Of a DNA stretch of 64,000 bases, positions 46,788 through 56,608 are shown one piece after another. Within the stretch, counting starts at the first letter, position 1; each line of letters starts with the position of its first letter. Source of the stretch: Arthrobacter sp. U41 (GTDB taxonomy: Bacteria > Actinomycetota > Actinomycetes > Actinomycetales > Micrococcaceae); assembly GCF_001750145.1 (NCBI RefSeq), contig NZ_CP015732.1, positions 2,666,001 to 2,730,000 of the forward strand. Reading direction: 5' to 3'. The position numbers were made by a program, and so were the translations under genes. The notes under the pieces were generated by a model, which had not been told where the DNA came from, did no database searches, and worked only from the letters and a program-made list of their open reading frames with translations.

Positions 46788-47255
46788 TCAGCCCACCGAA
46801 TCGACGGCCTTGAAGGGGAGCGGGGTGCCGGCGTCGAACGGCACCGCGCCCTGTACCGGAGTCTGCGTGATCCAACCGCCGTCCTGTTTGCTGGCGTAGA
46901 TAAGCATCCGCTGGCTCCGCTCAAGCGGATCACCGTCCGGATACAAGAATCCGGGGGAGCACGTCGGCGGCGTCGAAGTGATGCGGAGCGGTGCTGGACC
47001 CGGCTCACCCTTGAGGACAGTCTCAACGTCCAGGAGGTGGACGTTCGCCCTGTAGCCGTAGAGGGCTGTCTCCCCGTCCGCCCGGACGGGTTTGCTGATC
47101 ACGACGAGGGCGGCGTGGTCGTACTGGGCCTGGGGCGTCTCGAAGCGGATCCAGTCGACGCACGTCTCGGAAGGCCCGGTGGGCAGCAGGGAGCAGCCAC
47201 TCGCCAGGCCGCACGTCAGGAGTCCCACGATCGCCGCTTGCACTGGTCTTGGCAT
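46788..47255 (-). CDS. Small secreted lipoprotein, function unknown
   Basis: A 155-residue protein with a lipoprotein signal peptide ending in the lipobox LASGC (Cys at about residue 21). The mature part has no recognised family; it contains a pair of Cys (ETCVDW and PPTCSP) that could be oxidised. It is downstream of the HNH gene and convergent with it. Codon use fits the host. Confidence 0.68.
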   Translation of the reverse strand: MPRPVQAAIVGLLTCGLASGCSLLPTGPSETCVDWIRFETPQAQYDHAALVVISKPVRADGETALYGYRANVHLLDVETVLKGEPGPAPLRITSTPPTCSPGFLYPDGDPLERSQRMLIYASKQDGGWITQTPVQGAVPFDAGTPLPFKAVDSVG

Positions 47256-47347
47256 GCTCAGAACATATCCGCCACCGGACTTTCCCGCCACGTCCGGGCG
47301 GGCCGAAAGCCTCTGAACGGACGGCGGCGCACAGCTACGCTGGACTC

Positions 47348-47743
47348 ATGGCTGGACTCAAGGCTCCACCGGCGCTGCGGAAGGCTGACCGTGCTTCGCT
47401 GCTAAGGGCCGTGAAGGCATTCCACACCTTTGCCTGGTTCACGATCGAGGCCTGCATGGTCTACGTCCTGTATGCCGGTGTCCGCGGCCGCACGGACCGG
47501 AGGGTTGGTGTGGCCGCCGGCGTCGTGACCGCCGAAACCCTGGTCTTTGCCGCCAATGGCTTTCACTGCCCGCTCACCGCCGTGGCCAGGGACCTGGGCG
47601 ACGAGACAGGCTCAGTCACCGACATCTATCTGCCGCGGTGGTTCGCGCGGAACCTCCCGGGCATCCACGTTCCCCTGATCCTGGCCGCAGTGCTGCTGCA
47701 CTTGCGGAACTACCGCGCCGCTGGCGGCGCCACCGGGCGTTGA
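47348..47743 (+). CDS. Small membrane protein, function unknown
   Basis: A 131-residue protein with two or three hydrophobic segments (about 30-50, 55-72 and 105-125). A short loop FAANGFHCPLTAVARDLGD between the second and third holds a Cys. The ATG at 47348 is used because the longer frame from 47249 covers the upstream lipoprotein promoter region on the other strand. No family is recognised. Confidence 0.62.
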   Translation: MAGLKAPPALRKADRASLLRAVKAFHTFAWFTIEACMVYVLYAGVRGRTDRRVGVAAGVVTAETLVFAANGFHCPLTAVARDLGDETGSVTDIYLPRWFARNLPGIHVPLILAAVLLHLRNYRAAGGATGR

Positions 47744-47790
47744 AAGCCCCGCTACGGTGCCCGGGACCGTCGGGGACGGCCGCGGCGGGC

Positions 47791-48585
47791 CTACTTCTTC
47801 CCGAACAGACCGCCCAGGATCCCGCCGAGGCCGCCCGGGCTGCTCTCTTCGTTCTTCCGCTCCTCCGGCTGGCTCTCCGGGAGGTCGACCTCGATCACCT
47901 CGCCGGGGCGCGGTGCACCGCCGGTGGGCTGGCCCTGCGGGTAGGCCTGTGGTTCCAGCGTTGAGTCCCGCCGCGCGTCGGGAACGGCCGCCGGCGAAGA
48001 CGGCTGGCCCCCGCCCAACAGCCCGCCCAGCAGATCGCCAAGCCCGCCCGTCCCACCGGCGCCGGCACCGCCGGCAGCGCCGCCGAGGATCCCGCCCAGA
48101 ATTCCGCCGAGGTCAATGCCGCCGGCCTGGCCGGACCCGCCCGCGCCGCCGGACGCGTCTGCCCCGGACTGCCCGCGACCCCCGAGGACCTTGTTCGCGA
48201 GGTAGGACATCACAATCGGGGCCAGGATCGGCAGCAGCTTCTTGATCAGGTCCCCGCCCACGCCGCCGAGCCGGGATGCCCCGGCCAGCTGGCTGGCCAC
48301 CCGGTCCTGCTGCCCGCCGAAGACGTGGCTCACGATCTTCTCGCCGTCCGCGGTGTCCACCTGCGAAACATCCACCCCACCGTCCATCAGCCCGTCCTGA
48401 TGCTGGCTGAGCGCTGACTCCAGCGACGCGGCGCCGTCGGGGGCTTGAGCGTTCCCATGCATACCCGCCAGCAGCGTGGGCACGGCGGCCTCCACTGCGG
48501 CCTGCGCAGTCTGCCGGTCGGTGCCGAGCATGCCGGCAATCTGGTCTACCGGGATCTGCTGCAGGATGTCGTGGAGTTCGGTCAT
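47791..48585 (-). CDS. DUF937 domain protein
   Basis: A 264-residue protein. The N-terminal 150 residues match DUF937: ILQQIPVDQIAGMLGTDRQTAQAAVEAAVPTLLAGM, HVFGGQQDRVASQLA and LIKKLLPILAPIVMSYLANKVLG (each given in part). The C-terminal half is Gly/Pro-rich with repeated GGILGG/GGLLGG, ending GGLFGKK. Helical DUF937 proteins form oligomers, but no reaction is known. It is divergent from ribF with a 234-bp gap that shows no other gene. Confidence 0.83.
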   Translation of the reverse strand: MTELHDILQQIPVDQIAGMLGTDRQTAQAAVEAAVPTLLAGMHGNAQAPDGAASLESALSQHQDGLMDGGVDVSQVDTADGEKIVSHVFGGQQDRVASQLAGASRLGGVGGDLIKKLLPILAPIVMSYLANKVLGGRGQSGADASGGAGGSGQAGGIDLGGILGGILGGAAGGAGAGGTGGLGDLLGGLLGGGQPSSPAAVPDARRDSTLEPQAYPQGQPTGGAPRPGEVIEVDLPESQPEERKNEESSPGGLGGILGGLFGKK

Positions 48586-48819
48586 GGGGTACTCCTTCAG
48601 CCGCACCTCGGTGCGGGCTTCGCTGGAAACGGCGCCCGCGCAGACGCCGCCGGACTGTTGCCCTTGCATCGTAGTCCGGGCGTCCGGAACACGAAAGGAC
48701 GTTGCACGGCGCCGGGCAGTGCCGTCGGGGGCGCGGGGCGTTTGCGGGTAATCTAGGAGAGTTCCGGAGCCGGCAGGTTCTCCGGAGGCGCACATGGCAG
48801 GTAGCAAAAGGCGAGGTTG

Positions 48820-49815
48820 ATGGTCCACATCTGGAACGATCCGTCCGAAGTCCCGGCGGACTTTGGTCCTTCCGTCGTTACTTTCGGCAACTTCGACGGC
48901 GTGCACCGCGGCCACCAGCAGGTGCTCTCGCAGCTCATCCGCGTCGCCCGCCTGAACCATGCCAGGGCCGTCGCCATCACCTTCGACCCGCATCCGGCGC
49001 AGGTCCACCGCCCCGAATCCGCTCCCGAGCTGATCATGGGCCTGGAAGACAAACTGGTCGCGCTCGGCGAGCTGGGTCTGGACGCTGTACTCGTGATGAA
49101 GTACTCCCTCGAGCTGGCCAGCCTCACACCCGAAGAGTTCGTCGCCAACGTCCTGGTCGGCAGCCTCAAGGCAAGCCACGTGGTGATCGGCCACGACGCC
49201 CGGTTCGGCCGGGGCAACTCCGGGGACCTGGAGACCATGCAGGAACTCGGCAGGAAGCTCGGCTTCGAGGTGCTGGTTATCAGTGAGTTCGGCTCCGAAG
49301 GATTCCCGCTCCACGGTGAAGTGCACAACGACGGCGGCACGGACCGCCGGTGTTCCTCCACCTGGGTGCGCGAGGCACTGCGGGAGGGCGACGTCGCGAC
49401 TGCCGCCGCCGTCCTGGGAAGGTCGCACCGGATGCGCGGCGAAGTGGTCCACGGTGCCGCACGCGGGCGCGACCTCGGCTTCCCCACCGCCAACCTCGCC
49501 CCGAACGCCAGCGGCTACATCCCGGCGGACGGCATCTACGCCGGCTGGCTCGTGGACCAGGCCGGCACGCGCTGGCCCGCCGCCATCTCCGTCGGCTCCA
49601 ACCCCACCTTCGACGGCGTCAGCCGGCAGGTGGAGGCGCACGTGATCGACCGGCCGGAAGAGGCCGTCGAGGACTTCGATCTGTACGGCCAGACAGTAGT
49701 GGTGGAATTCGTCGCCCGGCTGCGGGGGATGGTGGCGTACCGTGGCCCTGAAGCGTTGGTGGACCAGATGCGCCTGGACGTGGTCCAGGCCCACAACATT
49801 CTGTTCGCGCGCTGA
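48820..49815 (+). CDS. ribF: Bifunctional riboflavin kinase / FAD synthetase
   Basis: A 331-residue two-domain enzyme. The N-terminal FAD synthetase (nucleotidyltransferase) domain has VVTFGNFDGVHRGHQQVL and the later HDARFGRGNSG, and the C-terminal riboflavin kinase domain has GRDLGFPTANLAP and GSNPTFDG. It makes FMN and FAD. The ATG at 48820 is preferred over a TTG directly before it. In other actinobacteria it follows truB; here DUF937, HNH and other genes intervene. A two-gene kynurenine module follows. Confidence 0.94.
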   Translation: MVHIWNDPSEVPADFGPSVVTFGNFDGVHRGHQQVLSQLIRVARLNHARAVAITFDPHPAQVHRPESAPELIMGLEDKLVALGELGLDAVLVMKYSLELASLTPEEFVANVLVGSLKASHVVIGHDARFGRGNSGDLETMQELGRKLGFEVLVISEFGSEGFPLHGEVHNDGGTDRRCSSTWVREALREGDVATAAAVLGRSHRMRGEVVHGAARGRDLGFPTANLAPNASGYIPADGIYAGWLVDQAGTRWPAAISVGSNPTFDGVSRQVEAHVIDRPEEAVEDFDLYGQTVVVEFVARLRGMVAYRGPEALVDQMRLDVVQAHNILFAR

Positions 49816-49856
49816 ACCGCCGGGCTGGACAGCCTCGGGCAAGGAAGGCACAAAAC

Positions 49857-50711
49857 GTGACGATTGAGAAAAACACCAGGGAACTGGACAAGGACATTGT
49901 CCGGGACTTCAGCTCAAAGATGAGCTACGCGTCCTACCTGCAGCTGCCGACGCTCCTGAGCGCCCAGCAGCCGGTCAGCGCCCCGGAGCACCACGACGAG
50001 ATGCTGTTCATCATCCAGCACCAGACCACGGAACTGTGGCTCAAGCTGGTCCTGCACGAGCTCCGCAGCGCCGCCGCCTGGCTGCGCTCCGACGATCTCG
50101 GCTCGGCCTTGAAAGCCATCGCCAGGGTCAAGCACATCCAGAAAACCCTCACCGAGCAGTGGTCCGTGCTGGCCACGCTCACCCCCACCGAGTACTCGCA
50201 GTTCCGGGGCTTCCTGGGCAACTCCTCCGGATTCCAGTCCAGCCAGTACCGCGCCGTCGAATTCCTGCTCGGCAACAAGAACCGCAAGATGCTGCCGGTG
50301 TTCGAATCCGACCCCGAGGCCCACGCGATGCTGCTGGAGCTCCTCGAATCCCCGAGCATCTACGACGACTTCCTCGCCTACCTCAAACGCCAGGGCTTCG
50401 ACGTTCCCGCCTCACTGCTGGAGCGGGACGTCACCCGGGCACACGAGTTCTGCGCCGAGCTCGTCCCGGTCTTCAAATACATCTACGAGAACGCCGCCGA
50501 GAACTGGGGCGCCTACGAGGCCTGCGAGGAGCTCGTGGACCTCGAGGACAACTTCCAGCTCTGGCGCTTCCGGCATCTGCGCACGGTGCAGCGCACCATC
50601 GGCATGAAGTCAGGCACCGGCGGCTCCAGCGGCGCTGCCTTCCTGCAGAAGGCGCTGGAACTGACCTTCTTCCCGGAGCTCTTCGCCGTCCGGACGGAGA
50701 TCGGTCAGTGA
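49857..50711 (+). CDS. kynA: Tryptophan 2,3-dioxygenase
   Basis: A 284-residue heme enzyme that opens the indole ring of tryptophan to N-formylkynurenine. It has the N-terminal HDEMLFIIQHQTTELWLKL with the substrate-contacting His, RGFLGNSSGFQSSQYR, and the heme-ligand His at about residue 240 in WRFRHLRTVQRTIG, followed by the KSGTGGSSG loop. Length fits bacterial TDO. It starts at GTG 49857 after AAGGAAGG, and its stop overlaps kynU by 4 nt. Confidence 0.94.
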   Translation: MTIEKNTRELDKDIVRDFSSKMSYASYLQLPTLLSAQQPVSAPEHHDEMLFIIQHQTTELWLKLVLHELRSAAAWLRSDDLGSALKAIARVKHIQKTLTEQWSVLATLTPTEYSQFRGFLGNSSGFQSSQYRAVEFLLGNKNRKMLPVFESDPEAHAMLLELLESPSIYDDFLAYLKRQGFDVPASLLERDVTRAHEFCAELVPVFKYIYENAAENWGAYEACEELVDLEDNFQLWRFRHLRTVQRTIGMKSGTGGSSGAAFLQKALELTFFPELFAVRTEIGQ

Positions 50712-52027
50712 GCGCCCTGCATCCGACGACGGCGGGCCCCGCGGCACAGGCCACCGCCGGCAACGACACAGCCCTGCTGCAACGCGCCCGGGACCTGGAT
50801 GCCGCCGATCCGCTGGCCGACTACCGCGATCACTTCATCGGCACCGGGACGGAACTGTCCTACCTGGACGGCAACTCCCTGGGCCGCCCGCTCAAGCGCA
50901 CCGTTACGGACATCAGCAGCTTCATCCAGGACAGCTGGGGCGGCCGGCTGATCCGCGGCTGGGACGAGGAATGGCTGGAGCTCCCGCAGTCCATCGGCGA
51001 CCAGCTCGGCAGGGCCGTCCTCGGCGCCGCTGGGGGGCAGACCATCATCGCAGACTCCACCACGGTGGTGCTGTACAAGCTGATCCGGGCCGCGCTGGCC
51101 GCGGTCACGGACCCGGCACGCACCGAAATGGTGCTGGATACGGAGAATTTCCCCACCGACCGCTACCTCGTCGAGGGCATCGCCCGCGAGGAGGGCCTCA
51201 CGCTGCGCTGGATCGACGCCGACCCCGCCTCCGGCGTGACCGTGGAGCAGGTGCGGGCCGCCACCGGACCGGCCACCGCCGTCGTCGTCCTGAGCCAGAT
51301 CGCCTACCGTTCCGGTTTCCTCGCGGACCTGCCGGGCATCACCGCGGCCGTGCACGACGCCGGCGCGCTGGTGGTGTGGGACCTCTGCCATTCCGCCGGT
51401 TCGGTGGAGATCGCCCTGGACGCCGCCGCCGTCGACTTCGCCGCCGGCTGCACTTACAAATACCTTAACGGGGGACCGGGCTCGCCTGCCTTCGCCTACG
51501 TCAACGCCCGGCACCTGCCGGGCCTGCAGCAGCCGATCTGGGGCTGGATGGGCCGCAAGGACGCCTTCGAAATGGGGCCCGGTTATGAGGCGGCCGCCGG
51601 AATCCGCGGCTTCCTCAGCGGCACCCCGGCCGTCTTCGGAATGCTCGCCATGCGCGGCACCCTGGACCTGCTCGAGGAGGTCGGCATGGCCGCCGTCCGG
51701 GAAAAGTCACGTCTGCTGACCGGGTTCGCCGTCGAACTCCACGACGCCTGGCTCGCCCCGGCGGGGGTTGACCTCTCGACACCGCGGGATCCGGAGCTGC
51801 GCGGCAGCCACATCACCGTGGACCACCCGGCCTTCCGGGAGATGACCGCGGCGCTCTGGGAGCAGGATGTCATCCCCGATTTCCGGGCGCCTCACGGCCT
51901 CCGGATCGGGCTGTCCCCGCTGAGCACATCCTTCACCGAGCTGTACCGCGGAGTGGCCGCCATCCGCGAACGGCTGGAGCAGGGCCCTTCCGGGCAGCAC
52001 CAGGACCGGCCGTTTCGACAAGATTAG
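50708..52027 (+). CDS. kynU: Kynureninase
   Basis: A 439-residue PLP enzyme that splits kynurenine into anthranilate and alanine. The PLP Lys is in GCTYKYLNGGPGSPAF (about Lys251), with the preceding VWDLCHSAGSV Asp, and the C-terminal LRIGLSPLSTSFTEL region. It begins at GTG 50708 overlapping the kynA stop. Longer in-frame starts lie inside kynA. No formamidase (kynB) gene is nearby, so the middle step of the pathway must be encoded elsewhere or done by another hydrolase. Confidence 0.93.
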   Translation: MSALHPTTAGPAAQATAGNDTALLQRARDLDAADPLADYRDHFIGTGTELSYLDGNSLGRPLKRTVTDISSFIQDSWGGRLIRGWDEEWLELPQSIGDQLGRAVLGAAGGQTIIADSTTVVLYKLIRAALAAVTDPARTEMVLDTENFPTDRYLVEGIAREEGLTLRWIDADPASGVTVEQVRAATGPATAVVVLSQIAYRSGFLADLPGITAAVHDAGALVVWDLCHSAGSVEIALDAAAVDFAAGCTYKYLNGGPGSPAFAYVNARHLPGLQQPIWGWMGRKDAFEMGPGYEAAAGIRGFLSGTPAVFGMLAMRGTLDLLEEVGMAAVREKSRLLTGFAVELHDAWLAPAGVDLSTPRDPELRGSHITVDHPAFREMTAALWEQDVIPDFRAPHGLRIGLSPLSTSFTELYRGVAAIRERLEQGPSGQHQDRPFRQD

Positions 52028-52118
52028 CGGCGTGCCGGTAAACTAAACGTTGGATCCGGCTGCAGTCCGTGGCGGCTGGCTCTTGTTGTGTACGGAAAAC
52101 TGCCTCTTTGGAGGAGAA

Positions 52119-52170
52119 GTGCCGCCGCAGCACCCCCGGCAGTGAGTTACTGATTCGGGCCTCACGGCAC
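52119..52170 (+). promoter_or_regulatory. Structured 5' leader of rpsO
   Basis: Between kynU and rpsO, GTGCCG (52119-52124) can pair with CGGCAC (52165-52170), enclosing GTGAG (52142-52146) paired with CTCAC (52161-52165, sharing one base). The AGGAG ribosome-binding site lies just after the structure. S15 commonly represses its own translation by binding its leader, so this may be the autoregulatory site. TAAACT near 52044 is a possible -10. Confidence 0.45.
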
Positions 52171-52186
52171 ATCTCTAGGAGTTATT

Positions 52187-52456
52187 GTGGCACTTGAAGC
52201 CGCTGTAAAGACGTCCATCATCCAGGATTTCGCAACGTCCGAGGGCGACACCGGTTCGCCGGAGGTCCAGGTTGCAGTCCTGACTCAGCGGATCAAGGAT
52301 CTCACTGAGCACATGAAGGTGCACAAGCACGATTACCACACCCAGCGCGGTCTGCTGGCCATGGTCGGTCGTCGCAAGCGCATGCTGACCTACCTCAAGA
52401 ACACTGACATCACCCGCTACCGTGCGCTCATCGAGCGTCTCGGGCTGCGCCGCTAG
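52187..52456 (+). CDS. rpsO: 30S ribosomal protein S15
   Basis: An 89-residue S15, which binds 16S rRNA early in assembly of the small subunit platform. It is full length and has the conserved [36 protein letters not shown] and LGLRR ends. The GTG at 52187 follows AGGAG. A terminator lies 12 nt after the stop, so much of rpsO mRNA is probably separate from pnp. Confidence 0.95.
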   Translation: MALEAAVKTSIIQDFATSEGDTGSPEVQVAVLTQRIKDLTEHMKVHKHDYHTQRGLLAMVGRRKRMLTYLKNTDITRYRALIERLGLRR

Positions 52457-52468
52457 TCAGCTTTAAGG

Positions 52469-52506
52469 GGCGGCCCCTTCCACGACGGAAAGGGCCGCCT
52501 TCTTCA
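52469..52506 (+). terminator. Rho-independent terminator after rpsO
   Basis: GGCGGCCCCTTCC (52469-52481) pairs with GGAAAGGGCCGCC (52487-52499), with one mismatch and a 5-nt loop, followed by TTCTTC. It lies just after the rpsO stop. Confidence 0.85.
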
Positions 52507-52705
52507 AACAAAAACTCAACAGGAGGATCAACCGCATCACGCATTCGCGGTCTTCGGTAGTGACTTCCGGGAACGGCTTCAAGGAAATGTTGCCTTAGCC
52601 CGTGGGTCTCGATCGATGACCGGGTGCAGTGCAGGCCAGCAGACAGAAGCTGGGCTGGGTTGATGCGGCTGGACTCCGTGAACCAAGAAACGGAGGTGAC
52701 TCTCT

Positions 52706-54955
52706 ATGGAGGGTCCCGAAATCCAATTCTCAGAAGCAATCATTGACAATGGCCGCTTCGGCAAGCGTGTAATCCGCTTTGAAACCGGCCGCCTTGCCAA
52801 GCAGGCAGCCGGCGCAGCGATGGTCTACATCGACGAAGAGACCGCGCTGCTGTCCGCAACCACCGCCGGCAAGCACCCGCGTGAAGGTTTCGACTTCTTC
52901 CCGCTGACCGTCGACGTCGAAGAGCGTATGTACGCCGCCGGCCGCATCCCGGGCTCGTTCTTCCGCCGCGAAGGCCGTCCCTCCACGGAAGCCATCCTGG
53001 CCTGCCGCCTGATGGACCGCCCGCTGCGCCCCGCCTTCGTCAAGGGCCTGCGCAACGAGGTCCAGATCGTCGTCACCGTGCTGTCCATCAACCCGGACGA
53101 GCTCTACGACGTGGTTGCGATCAACGCTTCCTCGATGTCCACCCAGCTCTCCGGCCTGCCCTTCTCCGGCCCGATCGGCGGCGTCCGCGTTGCCCTCGTC
53201 GCCGACGAGCACGGCTCGCAGTGGGTTGCGTTCCCGAAGCACTCCCAGCTTGAGAACGCCGTCTTCAACATGGTCGTTGCCGGCCGCGTCAAGAACGATG
53301 ACGTCGCCATCATGATGGTTGAAGCCGAAGCCACCGACAACTCCTGGAACCTGATCAAGGAACAGGGCGCCACCGCCCCGACCGAAGAGGTTGTTTCCGA
53401 GGGCCTCGAGGCTGCCAAGCCGTTCATCAAGGCACTCTGCGAAGCGCAGGCCGACCTGGCAGCCCGCGCCGCCAAGCCGACCGTCGAGTTCCCGGTCTTC
53501 CTGGACTACCAGGATGACGTCTACGCGGCTGTTGAGTCCGCCGCCGCCGAGAAGCTGGCCGCTGTCTTCCAGATCGCTGACAAGCAGGAGCGCGACACCG
53601 CCTCCGACGAGCTCAAGGACGAGGTCACCTCTTCCCTGGCCGGCCAGTTCGAAGGCCGCGAGAAGGAGCTGTCCGCAGCCTTCCGCTCCGTCACCAAGCA
53701 CGTTGTGCGCCAGCGCATCCTCACGGACCAGATCCGCATCGACGGCCGCGGCCTGACGGACATCCGCCAGCTCACCGCCGAGGTTGAGGTCCTGCCCCGC
53801 GTTCACGGCTCGGCCATCTTCGAGCGCGGCGAGACCCAGATCATGGGTGTCACCACGCTGAACATGCTCAAGATGGAACAGCAGATTGACTCGCTGTCTC
53901 CCGTGACGCGCAAGCGCTACATGCACAACTACAACTTCCCGCCGTACTCCACCGGCGAGACCGGCCGCGTCGGTTCCCCGAAGCGCCGCGAAATCGGTCA
54001 CGGCGCCCTCGCCGAGCGCGCCATCATGCCGGTGCTGCCGTCCCGCGAGGAATTCCCGTACGCCATCCGCCAGGTGTCTGAGGCTCTCAGCTCCAACGGT
54101 TCGACGTCGATGGGTTCCGTCTGCGCCTCCACGCTGTCCCTGCTCAACGCAGGTGTGCCCCTGAAGGCTGCAGTTGCCGGTATCGCCATGGGCCTGGTCT
54201 CCGACCAGGTTGACGGCCAGACCCGCTACGCCGCCCTGACCGATATCCTCGGCGCCGAAGATGCTTTCGGTGACATGGACTTCAAGGTCGCCGGCACCGC
54301 TGAGTTCGTCACGGCCATCCAGCTGGACACGAAGCTCGACGGTATCCCGGCCTCCGTCCTGGCAGCCGCGCTGAAGCAGGCCCGCGAAGCCCGCCTGCAC
54401 ATTCTGGACGTCCTGAACTCTGCGATCGACACCCCGGACGAGCTCTCCGAGTTCGCGCCGCGCGTCATCGCGGTCAAGATCCCGGTAGACAAGATCGGCG
54501 AGGTCATCGGCCCGAAGGGCAAGATGATCAACCAGATCCAGGAAGACACCGGAGCCGACATCTCGATCGAGGACGACGGAACTGTCTACATTGGCGCCAC
54601 GAACGGCCCGTCTGCCGACGCAGCACGGTCCGCGATCAACGCCATCGCCAACCCGCAGATCCCGGAAATCGGCGAGCGTTACCTGGGCACGGTCGTCAAG
54701 ACCACGACCTTCGGCGCGTTCGTTTCCCTGACCCCGGGCAAGGACGGTCTGCTGCACATCTCCGAGCTGCGCAAGATCGCCGGCGGCAAGCGCGTGGACA
54801 ACGTCGATGACGTCGTCTCCGTCGGCCAGAAGATCCAGGTGGAAATCACCAAGATCGATGACCGCGGCAAGCTCTCCCTGTCACCCGTTGTGGCTGACGA
54901 GGCAGGCTCCGAGGATGCCGACACCGCTGAGGTCTCCCTGGAGACCGCAGAGTAG
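52706..54955 (+). CDS. pnp: Polyribonucleotide nucleotidyltransferase (PNPase)
   Basis: A 749-residue 3'-5' phosphorolytic RNase. Two RNase PH-like domains are seen: the first with [20 protein letters not shown] and the second with [14 protein letters not shown] and the FPPYSTGE...[17 protein letters not shown] region holding phosphate and catalytic residues. The C-terminal KH ([16 protein letters not shown]) and S1 ([17 protein letters not shown]) domains are both present. The ATG at 52706 follows GGAGGTGA. It is in its standard place between rpsO and the M16 peptidase. Confidence 0.96.
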   Translation: MEGPEIQFSEAIIDNGRFGKRVIRFETGRLAKQAAGAAMVYIDEETALLSATTAGKHPREGFDFFPLTVDVEERMYAAGRIPGSFFRREGRPSTEAILACRLMDRPLRPAFVKGLRNEVQIVVTVLSINPDELYDVVAINASSMSTQLSGLPFSGPIGGVRVALVADEHGSQWVAFPKHSQLENAVFNMVVAGRVKNDDVAIMMVEAEATDNSWNLIKEQGATAPTEEVVSEGLEAAKPFIKALCEAQADLAARAAKPTVEFPVFLDYQDDVYAAVESAAAEKLAAVFQIADKQERDTASDELKDEVTSSLAGQFEGREKELSAAFRSVTKHVVRQRILTDQIRIDGRGLTDIRQLTAEVEVLPRVHGSAIFERGETQIMGVTTLNMLKMEQQIDSLSPVTRKRYMHNYNFPPYSTGETGRVGSPKRREIGHGALAERAIMPVLPSREEFPYAIRQVSEALSSNGSTSMGSVCASTLSLLNAGVPLKAAVAGIAMGLVSDQVDGQTRYAALTDILGAEDAFGDMDFKVAGTAEFVTAIQLDTKLDGIPASVLAAALKQAREARLHILDVLNSAIDTPDELSEFAPRVIAVKIPVDKIGEVIGPKGKMINQIQEDTGADISIEDDGTVYIGATNGPSADAARSAINAIANPQIPEIGERYLGTVVKTTTFGAFVSLTPGKDGLLHISELRKIAGGKRVDNVDDVVSVGQKIQVEITKIDDRGKLSLSPVVADEAGSEDADTAEVSLETAE

Positions 54956-54972
54956 TCTGAGCTGAACCAAGT

Positions 54973-55005
54973 GGCGGGGCCGGTGGATTATCCACCGGCC
55001 CCGCC
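54973..55005 (+). terminator. 15-bp perfect hairpin after pnp
   Basis: GGCGGGGCCGGTGGA (54973-54987) is perfectly complementary to TCCACCGGCCCCGCC (54991-55005) with a 3-nt loop, 18 nt past the pnp stop. There is no T-run, but the stem is very stable, so it is either a strong terminator-like stop or an RNA-processing site. Confidence 0.75.
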
Positions 55006-55133
55006 GCCGTTAACGGCGGCTGCCACGGCAGCCGCCGTCGCCGCCGGCTGCGGTGCCGCGGCCGGACCGTTGGGGCCGTGTCCCGCTGGTACGATGGCAG
55101 GCAGATTTGGCATGTTTTTACTGAAAGGCCTTG

Positions 55134-56477
55134 ATGACTGTCGTCCCCCTGCCGCTTGAGCAGAACCAGCACGCTGACACCCTGATCCACGGAGCCGATG
55201 GCGGTTCCGAGGTGCGCCGTTCGGTCCTGCCCGGCGGCGTCCGTGTGCTGACAGAGGCGATGCCGGGCCAGCGCTCGGCCACCATTGGTTTCTGGGTCGG
55301 CGTCGGCTCCCGTGACGAGGCTCCGGGCCAGCACGGTTCCACCCATTTCCTGGAGCACCTCCTGTTCAAGGGCACCAAGCGGCGCACCGCCCTGGAGATC
55401 GCCTCGGCCTTCGACGAGGTGGGCGGGGAATCGAACGCCGCCACGGCGAAGGAGAGCACCTGCTACTTCGCCCGGGTGCTGGACACGGACCTTCCCATGG
55501 CAATAGACGTCATCGCGGACATGATCACCGGCGCCGTGCTGGACCCGCAGGAGATGGAGCAGGAACGCGACGTCATCCTCGAGGAGATCGCGATGGACAG
55601 CGACGACCCCACCGACGTCGCCCATGAACACTTCGTCGCCGCCGTGCTGGGCACCCACCCGCTCGGCCGCCCGATCGGCGGCACTCCGGACGCCATCCGC
55701 GCCGTCGCCCGCGACTCGGTCTGGGACCACTACCGCCGCTATTACCGCCCGGACGAGCTCGTTATCACCGCCGCCGGGGGACTGGACCACGACGTCGTCT
55801 GCGGACTCGTCGTCGATGCCCTGCACTCCGCCGGCTGGAGCCTGGAACCCGACGCGGCACCGGTGCAGCGCCGCTCCACCGACCGTGCCGCCATCACCGG
55901 CACCGCCGGACTGCACGTGGTCAAGCGCCCGGTGGAGCAGGCCAACATCATCATGGGCTGCCCCACCATCGTCGCCACCGACGACCGCCGCTTCGTGATG
56001 AGCGTCCTCAACGCGGTGCTCGGCGGGGGCATGTCCTCGCGGCTGTTCCAGGAAGTCCGCGAGAAGCGCGGGCTGGTGTACTCGACCTACTCCTTCGCCT
56101 CCTCCTACGCCGACGCCGGCTACTTCGGCATGTATGCCGGCTGCACGCCGTCGAAGGTCCGGCAGGTCCTTGAGCTGCTCGGCGCCGAACTGGACAAGCT
56201 GGCCGGCGGCGGGATCTCCGAGGAGGAACTCCGCAAGGCCGTCGGGCAGCTGTGCGGCGGAATCGTGCTGGCGCTTGAGGACACCGGCTCCCGGATGTCC
56301 CGGCTGGGCCGGGCCGAACTTGTCTCCGGTGAGTACCAGGACATCGACGAAACCCTGCGCCAGATCAAGGCCGTCACCGCGGCCGAAGTCCAGGAGCTCG
56401 CCCGCGAACTCGCCGCTGCCCCGCGGACCGTCACCGTGGTGGGCCCCTTCGAGGACACCGAGACCTTCGGCCTCTGA
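55134..56477 (+). CDS. M16 family zinc metallopeptidase (mitochondrial processing peptidase-like)
   Basis: A 447-residue peptidase. The inverted zinc motif HXXEH is at His71-Phe-Leu-Glu74-His75 in STHFLEHLLFKG, with the third ligand Glu about 75 residues later in ERDVILEEIAM. The second half is the inactive M16 domain with RLFQEVREKRGLVYSTYSF, typical of the family. It follows pnp as in most actinobacteria. The ATG at 55134 (a TTG lies directly before it) is used. Natural substrates are unknown; a role in processing or degrading short peptides is likely. Confidence 0.92.
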   Translation: MTVVPLPLEQNQHADTLIHGADGGSEVRRSVLPGGVRVLTEAMPGQRSATIGFWVGVGSRDEAPGQHGSTHFLEHLLFKGTKRRTALEIASAFDEVGGESNAATAKESTCYFARVLDTDLPMAIDVIADMITGAVLDPQEMEQERDVILEEIAMDSDDPTDVAHEHFVAAVLGTHPLGRPIGGTPDAIRAVARDSVWDHYRRYYRPDELVITAAGGLDHDVVCGLVVDALHSAGWSLEPDAAPVQRRSTDRAAITGTAGLHVVKRPVEQANIIMGCPTIVATDDRRFVMSVLNAVLGGGMSSRLFQEVREKRGLVYSTYSFASSYADAGYFGMYAGCTPSKVRQVLELLGAELDKLAGGGISEEELRKAVGQLCGGIVLALEDTGSRMSRLGRAELVSGEYQDIDETLRQIKAVTAAEVQELARELAAAPRTVTVVGPFEDTETFGL

Positions 56478-56608
56478 GGCCGGGCCGCAGGCCGCTGAGC
56501 TGGGGCTGCACCGGCCCCGGCAGCGGCCCCGCACCTAGACACGGCAGGCGGCGCCGCGTGATGATGGGGGCGGGCTCACTCGGGAGGACCCCCACCTGGA
56601 AGGAAAAC

